Shown one piece after another: positions 10,552 through 21,596 of a stretch of DNA of 64,000 nucleotides (positions within the stretch are counted from its first letter, which is position 1; each line of letters starts with the position of its first letter). The DNA is from Toxorhynchites rutilus septentrionalis. Lineage: Eukaryota; Arthropoda; Insecta; Diptera; Culicidae. Position numbers and translations under genes: made by a program. Location: the NCBI RefSeq assembly GCF_029784135.1, contig NC_073745.1:278353803-278417802 (forward strand). Direction: 5' to 3'. The notes under the pieces are model-generated. The model saw only the letters and a program-made list of their open reading frames with translations. It did not search any database and was not told where the DNA came from.

Positions 10552-11844
10552 TTGGGTTGGGGAAAAAGAAATGTCGTATATTGTCAATATATGGCAACAC
10601 TTAAACATATCTTGTGTTGTACTTATCGCATCGGGTCATACTATACGGCTATTTAAAGACGACAATCTGTGCTAAGAGTGTATTTTTGACAGTGTTGTGA
10701 TTGTCCTTTTGAATCTCAAGTTATAACGCGTCAAAGATGTAGTCCACCAATCAAGAAATTCGCCATATTTTACGTTTTTACTACCTGCGAGGTAAAACTG
10801 CAACGAAGGCGGCCGAAAAATTCGTGTAGTTTATGGACTCGATACTGTAACGATTCGCACAGCGCAGCGTTGGTTTGATCGATTTCGTTCTGGTGTAGTG
10901 GCTGTCGAAGATACATCCCGTACTGGTAGGCCAATCGTCGTGGAAACCGATAAAACAGTTGAAATCATCCAAGCAGACCGGCCTGTGAGCACTCGCTCGA
11001 TTGGCCAGGAACTGGGTATAGACCATAAAACAGTTTGGAACCATTTGCAGAAGATTGGATTCCAAAAAAAAGCTGGATGTATGGATGCCACACGAGTTGA
11101 CGCAAAAAAAAAACTTTTAGACCGAATCAACGCCTGCGATGCACTGCTGAAACGGAACGAACTCGACCCATTTTTGGAGAAGATGGTTACTGGTGATGAA
11201 AATGAAAAGTGGATCACGTACGACAACCTAAAGCGAAAAAAGTCGTGGTTGAAGCGCAGTGAGCCGGCCCAAACAATCGCCAAGCCCGGATTGACGGCCA
11301 CGAAGGTTTTGCTGTGTGTTTGGTGGGATAGGAAGGGAATCATCCACTATGAGCTGCTCAACTATGGTCAGACCCTCAACTCGGATCTCTACTGTGAGCA
11401 GCTTGACCGTTTGAAGCAGGCGATTGACCAGAAGTGGCCAGAAATAATCAATAGGAATGGCGTTGTTTTCCACCAGGACAACGCTCGGCCTCACACATCT
11501 TTGATGACCCACCAGAAGCTACAGAAGCTCGGATGGGATGTCCTATTGCACCCACCGTATAGTCCGGACCTGGTTTCAAGTGATTATCAGCTCTTCCGGT
11601 CCATGCAAAACGCTCTTGGTTATACTAAGTTGGCCTCGAAAGAGGATTGCGAAAACTGGCTGTCTGAGTTTTTTGCAAATAATGAGAGGGGGTTTAATAA
11701 GGGGGATAGAGAAGTTGCCTTCTAAATGGCAGAAGTTTACGAACAAAACGGCGCATATTTGACTTAAATTGGATAATTTTAAGTATGTTAAATAAAGCGT
11801 CAAATTTCGATCAGAAATACGACATTTCTTTTTCCCCAACCCAA
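10552..11844 (+). mobile_element. mariner transposon, complete ends, 1293 bp
   Basis: The inverted ends are about 28 bp, starting TTGGGTTGGGGAAAAAGAAA, and match without a visible mismatch. TA occurs on each side (10550-10551 and 11845-11846). The length is normal for mariner. It sits inside pogo-like element A: the sister element reads 'ggactgta.ataatcgag' at the same place (31049-31065), giving the empty site. The nearly perfect ends suggest a moderately recent insertion. Confidence 0.93.
10737..11767 (+). pseudogene. mariner (DD34D) transposase, inactivated
   Basis: The transposase would cut and paste the element at TA sites. The N-terminal helix-turn-helix region (NQEIRHILRFYYLRGKTATK), WFDRFRSG, VTGDE (first catalytic Asp), FHQDNARPHTS (second) and HPPYSPDL..SDY (third) are all visible. 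There are 34 residues between the last two Asp, as in mariner. Lesions: a TAG directly after the start ATG (10740), a one-base loss in the A-run near 10818, a frameshift near 11693 in a G-run, and another near 11745. The longest open piece is 10898-11725. The catalytic triad is kept, so the damage is in the reading frame only. Confidence 0.9.
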
Positions 11845-12024
11845 TATAATCGAGTCCGCGCTGTATACTGATATGAATATATTTCGTGCTATCTATTAGA
11901 ATTCTTCCGCTTCATTTCACTGTTATTATAACTAAGATTATCACTCTTTCCTTCCATGGTATTTTCACAATCATCAAATCATAAGGAATCCGTTTTATCA
12001 AATTTATTGAAAATATATGGGATG

Positions 12025-12268
12025 ATCCCGTGGCCGAGTGGTTAGCGTAACACCTAACATGCCAGGGGTTCGGGTTCGATTCCCGAAATTTCCTCCGATT
12101 TGCACTGTAGTCACACGTATTCTAGAGCTTGCCACTCAGAATGCATTCAAGGCGTGTTATTTGGCATAGATATCTCAACTAAGTACTAATAAAAATGACG
12201 CAAGTAATACTACGTTGAGACGGCGAAGTTCCTCTATGAACGTGAGTGCCAATTAAGAAGAAGAAGAG
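12025..12268 (+). repeat. tRNA-derived SINE with GAA tail
   Basis: The head carries a Pol III A box TGGCCGAGTGG (12031-12041) and B box GGTTCGATTCC (12073-12083), followed by a tRNA-unrelated body and an AAGAAGAAGAAG tail. A direct repeat ATGGGATG lies at 12017-12024 and 12269-12276. It lacks about 30 bp after the B box that the copies at 39120 and 52976 possess. It is comparable in type to mosquito tRNA SINEs such as Feilai, though I cannot confirm the family name. Confidence 0.88.
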
Positions 12269-12297
12269 ATGGGATGCAACACTAGAAAGCGTCATAA

Positions 12298-14298
12298 AAA
12301 TAAACTTATCATCCCTATCAATCGTGCTCGGAACAGGTAGAAAGTTTACCTGCTGTAGCAAGACTTCGTAATGCCCTTTCACACCAACGGACTTGGTAGT
12401 CTGAAAAAAGGAAATGGACAATATACAACCGATTCCCAGGAAACACTTACACACATGATGGAAACACACTTCCCAGGCTCAATCCAATTGATTTCCGGAT
12501 ACGCGCAGGTCTTCAATACAGCTCAATCTTGTCTAATCTAAGACGAGAATATAGCTAATGAATTGGCTAGGGCGGCCTTTACGAAGTCAAGGGTTGAGTG
12601 GGCAGTGGATTCCTTGAAGCCCTTTAAATCTCCAGGACCAGACGGGATTTATCCGGTGCTGTTACAAAAAGCAAGGATATCACTGTCCCTCTTCTAACGG
12701 AGATGTTTAGAGCTAGTATGGTACTAAGCTACATTCCTAGGAAATGGCAAGAAGTCCGGGTTATATTTATTCCCAAGACTGGCAAACGTGACAGGACGAC
12801 TCCCAAAGCGTATAGACCAATTAGTCAATCGTCTGTCATCTTAAAAATGATGGAGAAGGTCATTGATTTCCATATCAAATAATCATATTTGAACAGGAGA
12901 CCATTGAACAAATTTCAATTTGCCTACCAAGCAAATAAATCAACTGAAACAGCGCTTCACACGTTAATTTCAAAAATAGAGAAGTCTTTTGATGCTAGAG
13001 AAATCTCACTTACAGCTTTTCTTGATATTGAGGGAGCATTTGACAATGTATCCTACAACTCTATAAATAAAGCTATGAAAAAATGTAGTTTTGACATGGG
13101 CATCTCCAACTGGATACATGCCATGCTAATCAACCGACTAATAACAGCTAAATTAGGAGTATCTATTCTACCAACGAAACCAACTAGAGGTGGCCCTCAA
13201 GGGGGAGTTCTGTCTCCTCAGTTATTGTCCCTAGTTGTCGACGATCTTCCTAATGACTTAGCTTATTTAGGATACGAAGTCATTGGTTTTGCTGATGACA
13301 TAATCATCTTAGTGAGGGGTAAATGTGAGTATACTATTTCCAATAGAATTAAAAAAGTCCTTAACTACACACTGGATGGAAACAAAGACTAACTTCAGTG
13401 TTCCCTTCAAAGTGATTGAATTCAATCGCAACGAATGGGAAGACGGTGGTCCCAAAACTCGTCCAGGATCACTCGTGTTTTATACCGATGGATCTAAAAT
13501 CGGTAAATCTATGGGAGCTGGGATTACTGGACCAGGAATCGACATGTCAATTCCAATGGGACATTGGCCTACAGTTTTCCAAGCAGAAATACAAGCTATT
13601 CTAACATGTACAAATATTTGTTTGTCTAGAAAATACAGGTATGCCAATATCTGTATCTTCTCAGATAGCCAAGCAGCTCTTAATGCAGTAAAAGCATACA
13701 CATGTCAGTCAAAGCTAGTTTGGGAATGTATTTTATCCTTAAAACAACTAGCTGCTACTAACGAAGTTAACCTATACTGGGAACCTGGTCACTGCGGTAT
13801 AGAAGGTAATGAAAAAGCCGATCTATTAGCAAGATTAGGATCTTCAACTAAATTCGTCGGGCCTGAGCCATTTTGGGGATTATCTACATGATGATGAAAT
13901 CGGAGCTCAAAAACTGGGAAATATTAATGATTGAAGTCAACTGGAGGGCTCTATCAACACCAAGACAATCCAAATTATTCATTACACCTTGTAACAGAAT
14001 AACACGCAACCTACTCAGCTTGAATAAGGCAGATTCGAGTACATTAACCGGTCTGTTGACCGGACACTGTCCGAGTAGGTACCACCTTAAAAAAATCGGA
14101 AGTCTGGCAGATGGTAACTGCAATTTCGAAGTTAAAACTTCGGAACATTTACGGTGTCAATGCAGTACACTAATTCAGCTAATTCAGAAGAAGAATCATG
14201 CTCGGAAAAAAGAGTCTTCCAAACGGTTTGCGTTTTACGAGTTAAAGACTGATGAAAATCCGATCAGTTGGTATAGTTCGTATTTTATGGATCTTTAA
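12298..14298 (+). pseudogene. LOA/Jockey-group LINE ORF2 relic (RT plus RNase H)
   Basis: This is a 5'-truncated non-LTR retrotransposon polyprotein. Blocks in order: the linker before RT (NGQYTTDSQETLTHMM near 12410); RT start SLKPFKSPGPDG (about 12615); KAYRPISQSS; FLDIEGAFDNVSY (about 13018); GGPQGGVLSP; FADD (13288-13300), the RT catalytic motif; RNase H FYTDGSK (about 13480), FSDSQAAL, and PGHCGIEGNEKADLLARLG; and the C-terminal TGHCPSRYHLKKIG with a decayed Cys/His motif. The thumb region between FADD and RNase H is missing, about 150-200 codons short. Stops and frameshifts occur near 12540, 12690 and 12881. It is distinct from the LADD-bearing I-type LINEs elsewhere in the window. Confidence 0.82.
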
Positions 14299-16834
14299 CA
14301 CTTTTGAATGTAGTACAATTCGCTATGAACTATCTATATTTATATCACATAAATAAAACCGTGTACAATTTCCATCTACATCAACATGAAAGTCACATAA
14401 ACTATATTTCATTCACAACATAAACATAATATATTATTCACAACATGTTGTCTAAAGCCGAAACGATCTAGCTTTTCTCCTATTCTCCTTTCACGATATT
14501 ATCAGATCTCATCTCGCGAAATCACTATCGCAAAAACTAACCAATTTGCAGAGTAATCATTCTGGCTGGTCAGATCATCTTTGACAGCGAAATTATTGTA
14601 GCGGAAAGCCCTACGCCTTCAGCTCATCCCGGTATTACCATCACCATCGAACAACGTGAAAGGAAAGGCGAAAAAACGCCGTAAACACTAAACTACTGAT
14701 AAGCGAATTTTCGCCGACCACCCGGGAGACCGGGAATAAGCTGCTGTGGTTGAAGTATCCCTTCGCAACCGCCACCGCCGCCATCGCTACCGCCGATTCA
14801 GCTGACCAACTCTAGTCAAAGTGCGCCAGTGGAAGATTTATTGCATTCAACAGCTTTTGTGTTGTTATCAGTGAACCCATTTTTCTCGTTCTTCTCCCGT
14901 CTGATCCTCCGCGCATTCCTACGCACGGCCGGACTTCCGGAAGTTCAAGTGTTTTCCCGTCCAGTCGGAAGCTGATGGTGCCATTTTCAGGCCCCCTCAC
15001 AGAAGTGCATCCCGCCGGCAGGATGCCAGACATGCCATGGCCGGACGGAGCGCGGATGAATCACAACCAAAACAGCTGCGCGTCGCATCCTTTTTATCTC
15101 TATACGGTCGCTAGTGGGAAAAGCCCCAAAAGAGCTATGATTTACACATTGCTTTTCGGTCGTAAATTCGTGTTCAATTTTTTTTTGTTTCGATATGCTG
15201 AAATACGAGCACTGTATGCAGAAACGCTGTCGCTAAATATGGCGAATGATTGGGGGAAAAATAAGGACAAATGATCGACGATAAACCTTGGATTTTAACT
15301 AAACCAGAAGCATTTTCAAGAATTCTGGGCGGGGGACGAGTAATATGAATTTATTAATTGAGAACACAACCTTTGTGTAAAAAAAGTGACCTATCTGAAA
15401 ACCGCACACACCAGCTGCACCGAAGCACTTTCCTCGAAAACTGTGGGAACGCAATCTCTGCATTTTTATGTTAAATTTGGCCCCGTCCTCGGGGAATGGT
15501 GGGTAACCAACCACCGGAAGGACAGCTATTTGGTTACGAGGATTTGCACAGGATGATTCTAGTTTTTGCTGCTGCTGCCATGTTACGGCTTACTGTTTCC
15601 AAACTCGTGAGCTTTCTCACTTTTGACTCAGCTTTTTCCTTCGGTCGGGGCTGTAACACATGCTCCCTCGCAATGTTGCCGCCCCAGTGCCACTCGTAAT
15701 TCATAGAATCATTCGTCTTAATTTAATCCCGACCGGCAATGGCAGCACCCAACATCAGCCGAGTGTACTCTATCAACAGAGCGGATTACAAGCGGTTTAT
15801 CGCCCATGTGAATGCTGCTTGCTGCTGCTGCTGCTGATGCTGTGGGGAATGAGAGGCTTTTGGTGAGGGCTGATTGCCCCGAACATCGGTACTGCAGTGG
15901 ATGTGTGCAAATAGGACGTGGTTCCATTGACTTCCAGGCCCTTAAGCTGGGCAAGGTGGACGACGTATGGCCATAGGCAGAGCATGATGAAAGTTCATTC
16001 CGAAGGAACGCTTTTACTGCAAGACTTGATACACACACACAAAAAAAAACACGTTTACGGCCAGATGAAGATGGATTTTGGAGCCCTTTGGAGATGACAT
16101 ACTCGTTTCGAGTAGTGGAGATCGGATTGTGGTTGTGGTGCGAAGTGAATACCTCCCGGAACGAACATGGTTTCCGATTTTCTGTGCTTGGTTTGGGGGA
16201 AATATCAGCTGAGGGATTTTAGATGTTATTGTATACACGTCCATTTTGGCTGGATTGAATCAAATGCTATTGACCCATTCCATGAGGTTATGCAACAAAG
16301 AACCAAATTTAGAAAAGAGATAACTTCCACGTGGACATGAAAAATTATTTTTTTAAATACACTACGTCTGATCTGTGAGTTTCTTGTTTCTAATTGATTC
16401 GATCAATTTAGTAGTTGCTGGTACTGTGTAAAGAGGCTCTAAGAATGTTAGTCGGACATCCGTTCTTTCCTCTTATCGTTGATCATTTTCATTGAAAACT
16501 ACATTCTGTAAGTAATGCACATAAATTGTGAGCGATCGATTTTTTCAATTGTTAGTAGAGGATCATTCGTTCCACCAAGATGAAGATATCACCACAGACT
16601 GTTAGTATTGTAATATTAAAAACATTAAAGACATTGTTGTTGCGGGTTTCTATTCAGCTTCAGCGTTTTTGTTACAAATCGTGACGAGTGATGAGAAGTC
16701 AAGTAATTTATAACAATTTTGAACGGAAAAATCTTGGGAAATTGACAGAAACCATTAGCTACTCTCGAAGCCGTTCCTCTCTCGGAGAGAGTCATGCTCT
16801 GTGTTATGAGCTTCCATCAGACAACCAGTCGATA
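14299..16834. other. Unique, locally GC-rich stretch without a confirmed exon
   Basis: 14560-15070 is much more GC-rich than its surroundings and free of recognised repeats. On the minus strand 14812-15033 stays open, with coding-like sequence (e.g. GPENGTISFRLDGKTLELPE) and a GT after PC, but I could not prove splice sites. 15810-15840 holds a short CTG run. 16740-16834 and the rest show no shared repeat. This could be regulatory sequence, a 5'UTR or a small exon of an unseen gene. Confidence 0.35.
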
Positions 16835-16850
16835 AATTGGTCGGTGTTAA

Positions 16851-17906
16851 GGTGAAGGTGGAAGCTAGCCACAAATGGCTGCCACAATGGCGTTCATTTC
16901 TTTCATCTCCGTCCCTCACCCCTCGCCCGAAAATCAATAATTGCGCGAAACTATGTGAAGAAAATGATCGTTTTCGCACACTTCCCATGAAGTAATATCA
17001 ACCAAAATCTAATCGATTACTCACAAGATATTAAATTTTCATCTGCTGTCGCACTGTATAGTGAAAAACGTCGGAAAACTCGAGCAAGTGCTCTGAAAGT
17101 TAAATTTTCATTTTTCAATCTTCGGCAATGGTTTTGTTTGTATTGGTGAAAGCATCGTTATTTTTTCGACACTGATGCCAGACAACATCATCGAAACAGC
17201 TATCAAAACCACTCAATAAAATGTTATTCCTGGTTAATAGCCTTTCATGTCATGAAAATCAATAGAATAAAATAGTGTTGATATCAATACAATCATTATT
17301 TTTGCGTTTAATGGGTCTATAATGTAAGTTTTAGCAACTTTAATATTGGGTAAGAAAATTTTATTGCAGAATTCGGAACACTGCCACGGCTGCCTATGCT
17401 TTCAAAAACAATAAACGGAAATATATTACATTCAATCAAAATGTCTCAGCCAACGAAGAGAAGGGTTAAGGTTCTCCAACTTGAATATGTGAAAACAATA
17501 CGACCAACGAAGGAAAATATTGAGGAATTATCAGCATCGAGTTACTATGCGGTAGAACTTGTTAATATCAAAAGAGCCCCAATTCGCATGTGTTATAAAT
17601 TTGCACATGTTACGCTCGCGTATAATCAGAATTTTACTTCATATGCAAAAATACCCCTTCTATATATTTATGTTTGCAATTGGCATGGTTCATCGGAACA
17701 TATCGTTCATACATTTAACTTCAGTATTGAATTGTTATTTTTTTTTTCAAATGTATTCAAAGACTCGTGTCAATGAAGCGCCACACAGTCTAATAAGTGA
17801 ATTGATCTATTTACATGTGCTTTGCTCTTCTCTCACAAACACTATTACCCCATTTTTACACGTGGTTTTACCTATACTACTACAATGGCTAGCTTCTACC
17901 TTCACC
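16851..17906. mobile_element. TTAA-target element, copy 1 (1056 bp)
   Basis: Inverted ends GGTGAAGGTGGAAGCTAGCC at 16851 and GGCTAGCTTCTACCTTCACC ending at 17906 are flanked by TTAA (16847-16850 and 17907-17910). A second copy at 38646-39980 has the same ends, TTAA flanks and interior order. TTAA duplication is the signature of piggyBac-type transposition, but these termini do not look like the usual CCC-type piggyBac ends. No DDE transposase is recognisable. Confidence 0.78.
17441..17640 (+). pseudogene. Unidentified ORF remnant inside the TTAA element
   Basis: A reading frame starts MSQPTKRRVKVLQLEYVKTI and continues to about KRAPIRMCYKFAH before turning into low-complexity sequence. The other copy (39530-39705) begins MPRPTKRRVKALQREYVETI with a stop soon after. 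The basic TKRRVK start and the shared frame suggest a former element-encoded or captured protein. Most differences between copies change the amino acid, so there is no sign of selection now. I do not recognise the family. Confidence 0.4.
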
Positions 17907-18077
17907 TTAAGTCAGAGCGGACCCAGACGCAAAATAAAAAAAACAATCGAGTTATTGATTACATTAGATTAAACATATTGTAAGCTACATTTCACATTTA
18001 TCAGATTTGGAAAATCGAGCGTACAGCAAGAATAACGTAACGAAATTGTTTTGAACGCTCGATCAAAACCGCTTATA

Positions 18078-19669
18078 CAGTGGTAGACATTCGTTTAACC
18101 GCACCCCATTTTTTCTTCAATATTTTTAAAAATAAGTCAATTCCTTGTACAGTTTTGCTCATAAAAGACGATTATTGTTTATTTTCATCGAATTCATTCT
18201 AAAAAAAAAGTATAAATTCACTTCTTGTTTTCTAAGTAATTCAAATATGTGGAATCAGGGTGGACATTCGTTTAGCCGTATCATAAAATTTCAATAAAAG
18301 AAAATTTGTACGGCAAATTTCGAGTCCAATCGGTAGCTAATATTTAGTATGTCCACCTCCATTTCGGATCACTTTGAAAACTCGATTTGGCATCGAGTCA
18401 GACAGCTTTTAAAGTGTTGCCATATTGATCATAGCCCAACATTCCTGAATTGCTGCCTTCAGACTGGAAATGTTGTCAAATTGTCATCCGTTTGCATAGA
18501 CCATCTCGGCCAAGATTCTCCATAGGTTCTCTATGGGATTGCAATCGACTGCCAGCAGGTCATTCAAGAAGCGGAATGTCCTCGGCAAACCATGCCTTCG
18601 ATTGCTTGGAAACGTGGATCTATGCATAATCCTGCTGAAAAAAACGACATCCTCGGTAGCGTTATTCTCAATATGGCCAATCAAAACGTCCTCCAGTAAT
18701 TGAAGATACTTTTCGGAGTTCATTCGGGTGAAAATGAAACAAATGAGAAACTTGCTGTGATAGGAAACGGATCCCCACACTGTCAAACTTCCGCCCCCAA
18801 AGTTCCGCTTCGATCTCACGTCATGCCGTTGACTTAAATTGTACCAATAGCAACTGTAACAGTCCGGACCATCCAAATTGAATTTTTTTTCGCCGGAAAA
18901 TACAACATTTCTTCTTTCTAGTTTCCATTCCATGTATTGCCGGGCGAAAATGAGATGGTTCTGCTTATGGGTGGCGGTCAGTTTCGGCTTCCCTTGAAGT
19001 TTCTTCCACATGATGTATGGTGACTCATTCAAGATGCGCGCAATATGCCTCTTCGTTTCTGAAACAACCGATTCTGCCTTAATGTGTGAGCAGGACATCG
19101 TTTCCTGGTTGCTTCGTGTCTTATTCGACCTTTATGACGCAAAGTAACTTTGGTGTTCCCATTTGTTGGTCGTTATATCCCATATTTCTTGCACTATTTA
19201 AAGAAATTCCGTACCACTTTCTCAGATAGACCAATTTTTGTTACGATCGAGCGATTAGAAAACTCTCGTTCACTGAATATCTTTATTATTTTCCGCCCCT
19301 CTTGCGTCAATAGAATACCTTTCGCCATTGCTTTAAATTCTACCTAAATCACTAATCTGACCAACTTCTTACGTTGCGCATCTAATATTTATCTCTTAAG
19401 TTGAACAATACCAAGTTTTTTTTTCAAAAAACACAGATAAAGGCTTGGTGATTATGCGAAAACTCGATTTTTGTGCCCTGCGGCTAAACGTATGTCTCGG
19501 GAAAAACGACGTTTGAATGTTTATATCCACCGATGCCTCCTTGTGTGTGTGATTGTAAATATACTATCACTACAGCAAATAAGTATCCCGAAAAAAAGAA
19601 CATTCCTAGTTGTTTCGTAAGTGTTTCAGGTTTTTTTTTCAAGTGCGGCTAAACGAATGTCTATCACTG
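18078..19669 (-). mobile_element. Tc1-family transposon with complete ends
   Basis: The inverted ends CAGTGGTAGACATTCGTTTA (18078) and the complement of TAAACGAATGTCTATCACTG (ending 19669) differ at a few bases and are flanked by TA (18076-18077, 19670-19671). At about 1.6 kb with one minus-strand transposase it fits Tc1. It lies within the outer element 16835-19745. Confidence 0.88.
18337..19328 (-). pseudogene. Tc1-family (DD34E) transposase, inactivated
   Basis: The start ATG at 19328 is followed by a paired-type helix-turn-helix (LTQEGRKIIKIFSEREFSNR...SIVTKIG) with a stop after VVRNFFK. The core contains SGEKKFNLDGPD, where family members have SDEKKF: the first catalytic Asp is Gly. The second Asp block is frameshifted (tcagcaggattatgc near 18625). 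NPIENLW (catalytic Glu, near 18525) and the C-terminal GGGHTKY followed by TAG at 18337-18339 are kept. About 330 codons is a normal length. One missing catalytic residue, stops and a frameshift make it dead. Confidence 0.87.
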
Positions 19670-19849
19670 TAGCACCAAACTTCAAATTTGTTTTGCTCGA
19701 AATCATAAAAATGTCACATGGTCCGGTCTGACTTAACACCGACCAATTATAATGAATAAAGCTCGTAACTGGAAGAATCGAGGGCAGGGATCCGTTCAGT
19801 ATTAATCAATATAATGGGCTTCGGGTTTGACCAGAGTAACGGAGTAACT

Positions 19850-20030
19850 CTCGGACATCCCGCCAAACAATTTTGGAATTGAGCTGGGATGCGCTATTCC
19901 ACCCACCGTGGTCACCGCATATAGAGCCTTCAGTTTATTACTGAGACTTTTTGGATAGTATAAAAATACACTGACAATTTTTTGATAAAAAAATTGCAGA
20001 ACGAACCGATAGAGAATATTTATTCAAGTT
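19850..20030 (+). pseudogene. mariner transposase C-terminal relic
   Basis: The plus strand reads SRQTILELSWDALFHPPWSP near 19860-19920, then a degraded EPSVYY where mariners have the third Asp (SDYHLF), then FFDKKI. This is the C-terminal third of a mariner transposase with the last catalytic residue lost. No ends were found. It abuts the outer element's right TIR. Confidence 0.55.
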
Positions 20031-21395
20031 TTTTTTTTCGTAAAACCGGCGCGAGCTTTCCAACCAACCTAATATTTCCCAAGAAATTACATAAGAAGCT
20101 CATTGGTACACTAACGAACCTAGTTTTGTGTGTAGAGGCGGAGTGTATCATTGATGACGAATCTGCGAACCAGCTAAGTAAATGCGCTCCAAAATTGGTA
20201 ATTGAACGATCCAAAGTTACATCTTTTTTTTCACTTAAATTCTTTTTATTTCTTAATTTGGTTTACATTATAATATAATACTACATTTCAAGTGATCAAC
20301 CTAGGGTTCTACATCTTTAAATTATCCAAAGTTACATCACACCACGAAACCTTTTTATAGCTAGAACAGCGTGAGGACAATATTACTATTGCAACCATAT
20401 CATCGTGACTTTTCAGGCCAGCATTGCTGTTGGGAAATTAAATTCCTTGCAGAGAATGTGCTTGTAGCTTGTAGAACGGCTCGACACACATGTGGTCGAA
20501 ATTATCGAATAGATTTATTGTAGCATTTGAAGATTATCCACTAGCGTGAGTTAAGAGAAAATATGCTTTGTGACTCTTCTGATGCTGGTAAAACGGGAGC
20601 TTCACGCAAACGAGTGTGAAGCAAATTCCTGCAGACCATTCATAACGAAATGATTGAACAATTTGGAGAAACAGTCCAGAAACAGTTATAGCATTTTTTT
20701 TACGCACAAAAGCTAGCCGAAGACAGCATGAAAGATACAAAGAACGGGTCGGACACCGTTCAGTAGATGGGCAACATCGAGCCCGAAACCGGTCGACGAA
20801 AAAGGTAATTTTAACCCTTTTAATTTTTGTAAGGATTATAAGTGTTGTGTCCTAGTTCCGTATCGCGTCTCGTGAGTGAATAGTGATAAATGTCCTTACG
20901 TTAGCACAACCAAACATAAGTACAAAGAACTTCCCGGGTAATGTTGAAGAAATCAATGAATAGAGAACAAATTGATACTATGGCATTGTGCATCAATTAC
21001 AAAAGGCTAAAAAAAAGGGCATTGGACCTCACGACATACTCCTAAAACATTACAAATAACATAACCTCGATTTAATTTTTGACTACTCATCCTATCTTTA
21101 TTCAATTAACATCATCATATCTGATCATATGATCATATGATCATATCGTATCACATGATCATATGATGATGTTCAAAATCAACATGCAACAAATATCTTA
21201 AAGTGATTCTACGGCAATATTGATTCATGGTTCGGAAACAACTCTTCAATTTTCTTGTTACAAAAAACACAAAACAAAAAACAGAACTGAAATGAAATTC
21301 GAACGCAATTCAATCATTGTTTTGATTTTTTTCAAAAAAAAAAAAAATAGAAAAGTCTACTTGGTCAAAAGGGGAGGGGTATAAGAAATGTAAAC
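20031..21395. other. Unique AT-rich sequence with palindromic GATCATAT cluster
   Basis: No gene or recognised repeat. At 21117-21167 'gatcatat' and 'catatgatc' are repeated four to five times, each itself near-palindromic, so this piece can form cruciforms. Another poly-A run lies at 21336-21348. Confidence 0.4.
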
Positions 21396-21398
21396 GCT

Positions 21399-21565
21399 GG
21401 TCCATGAAGTGGAAGGTGACATCTGGCAATACTCCATTTTTTTAGGGCTGCTCAAAATGTACGATATTTATTTGGGAGTCATTTTTATGTAAAACAAAAC
21501 CGCGATTTTAGAGTGCCGACAAAAAAATCTGCTCAAACTCGTTCAAAATGCAACAAGTAAGGGTT
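21399..21565 (+). repeat. Direct repeat, left copy
   Basis: The run 'catctggcaatactccatt...ctgctcaaaatgtacgatatt.atttgggagtcatttttatgt' recurs at 22682-22850 in the same orientation with moderate divergence. The two copies flank the foldback element at 21597-22001 and about 0.7 kb of other sequence. They may be terminal direct repeats of one old element or two copies of a short repeat. Confidence 0.6.
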
Positions 21566-21596
21566 TTCACTTTAAGCGTTATATTTAGGATCTAAC

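Larger units (their letters stand above)
9466..11863. mobile_element. pogo-like TA-target element (copy A), split by a mariner
   Basis: The terminal inverted repeats are CAGGTCGGACTCGATTATA at 9466 and the complement ending in CTG at 11863, flanked by TA. CAG termini plus TA target duplication are typical of pogo/Tigger elements. 'GATTCGATTATATACA' motifs recur just inside both ends. The element matches the pogo-like element at 28747-31073 at both ends and in the core (e.g. 'ccaggaattgtttatatcga'). Without the mariner it is about 1.1 kb with no transposase, so it is non-autonomous. Confidence 0.8.
16835..19745. mobile_element. Outer TIR element invaded by two other transposons
   Basis: The inverted ends are AATTGGTCGGTGTTAA at 16835 and its complement TTAACACCGACCAATT (19733-19748). 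After removal of the TTAA element, the left end continues GTCAGAGCGGACC, matching the right end's complement GTCAGACCGGACC. The remaining body is only about 0.25 kb (17911-18075 and 19672-19745). It is therefore a small MITE of unknown superfamily that was hit twice. Confidence 0.65.

Noticed and set aside
12031..12083. Possible tRNA genes (also 29880-29929, 39125-39185, 53180-53250)
   Set aside because: A and B boxes are present, but each continues into a SINE body with tail, three are flanked by insertion duplications, and anticodon arms are not tRNA-like.
15718..16038. 106-codon minus ORF
   Set aside because: It is built over a CTG run and lacks domain or splice support. The composition reflects a repeat.
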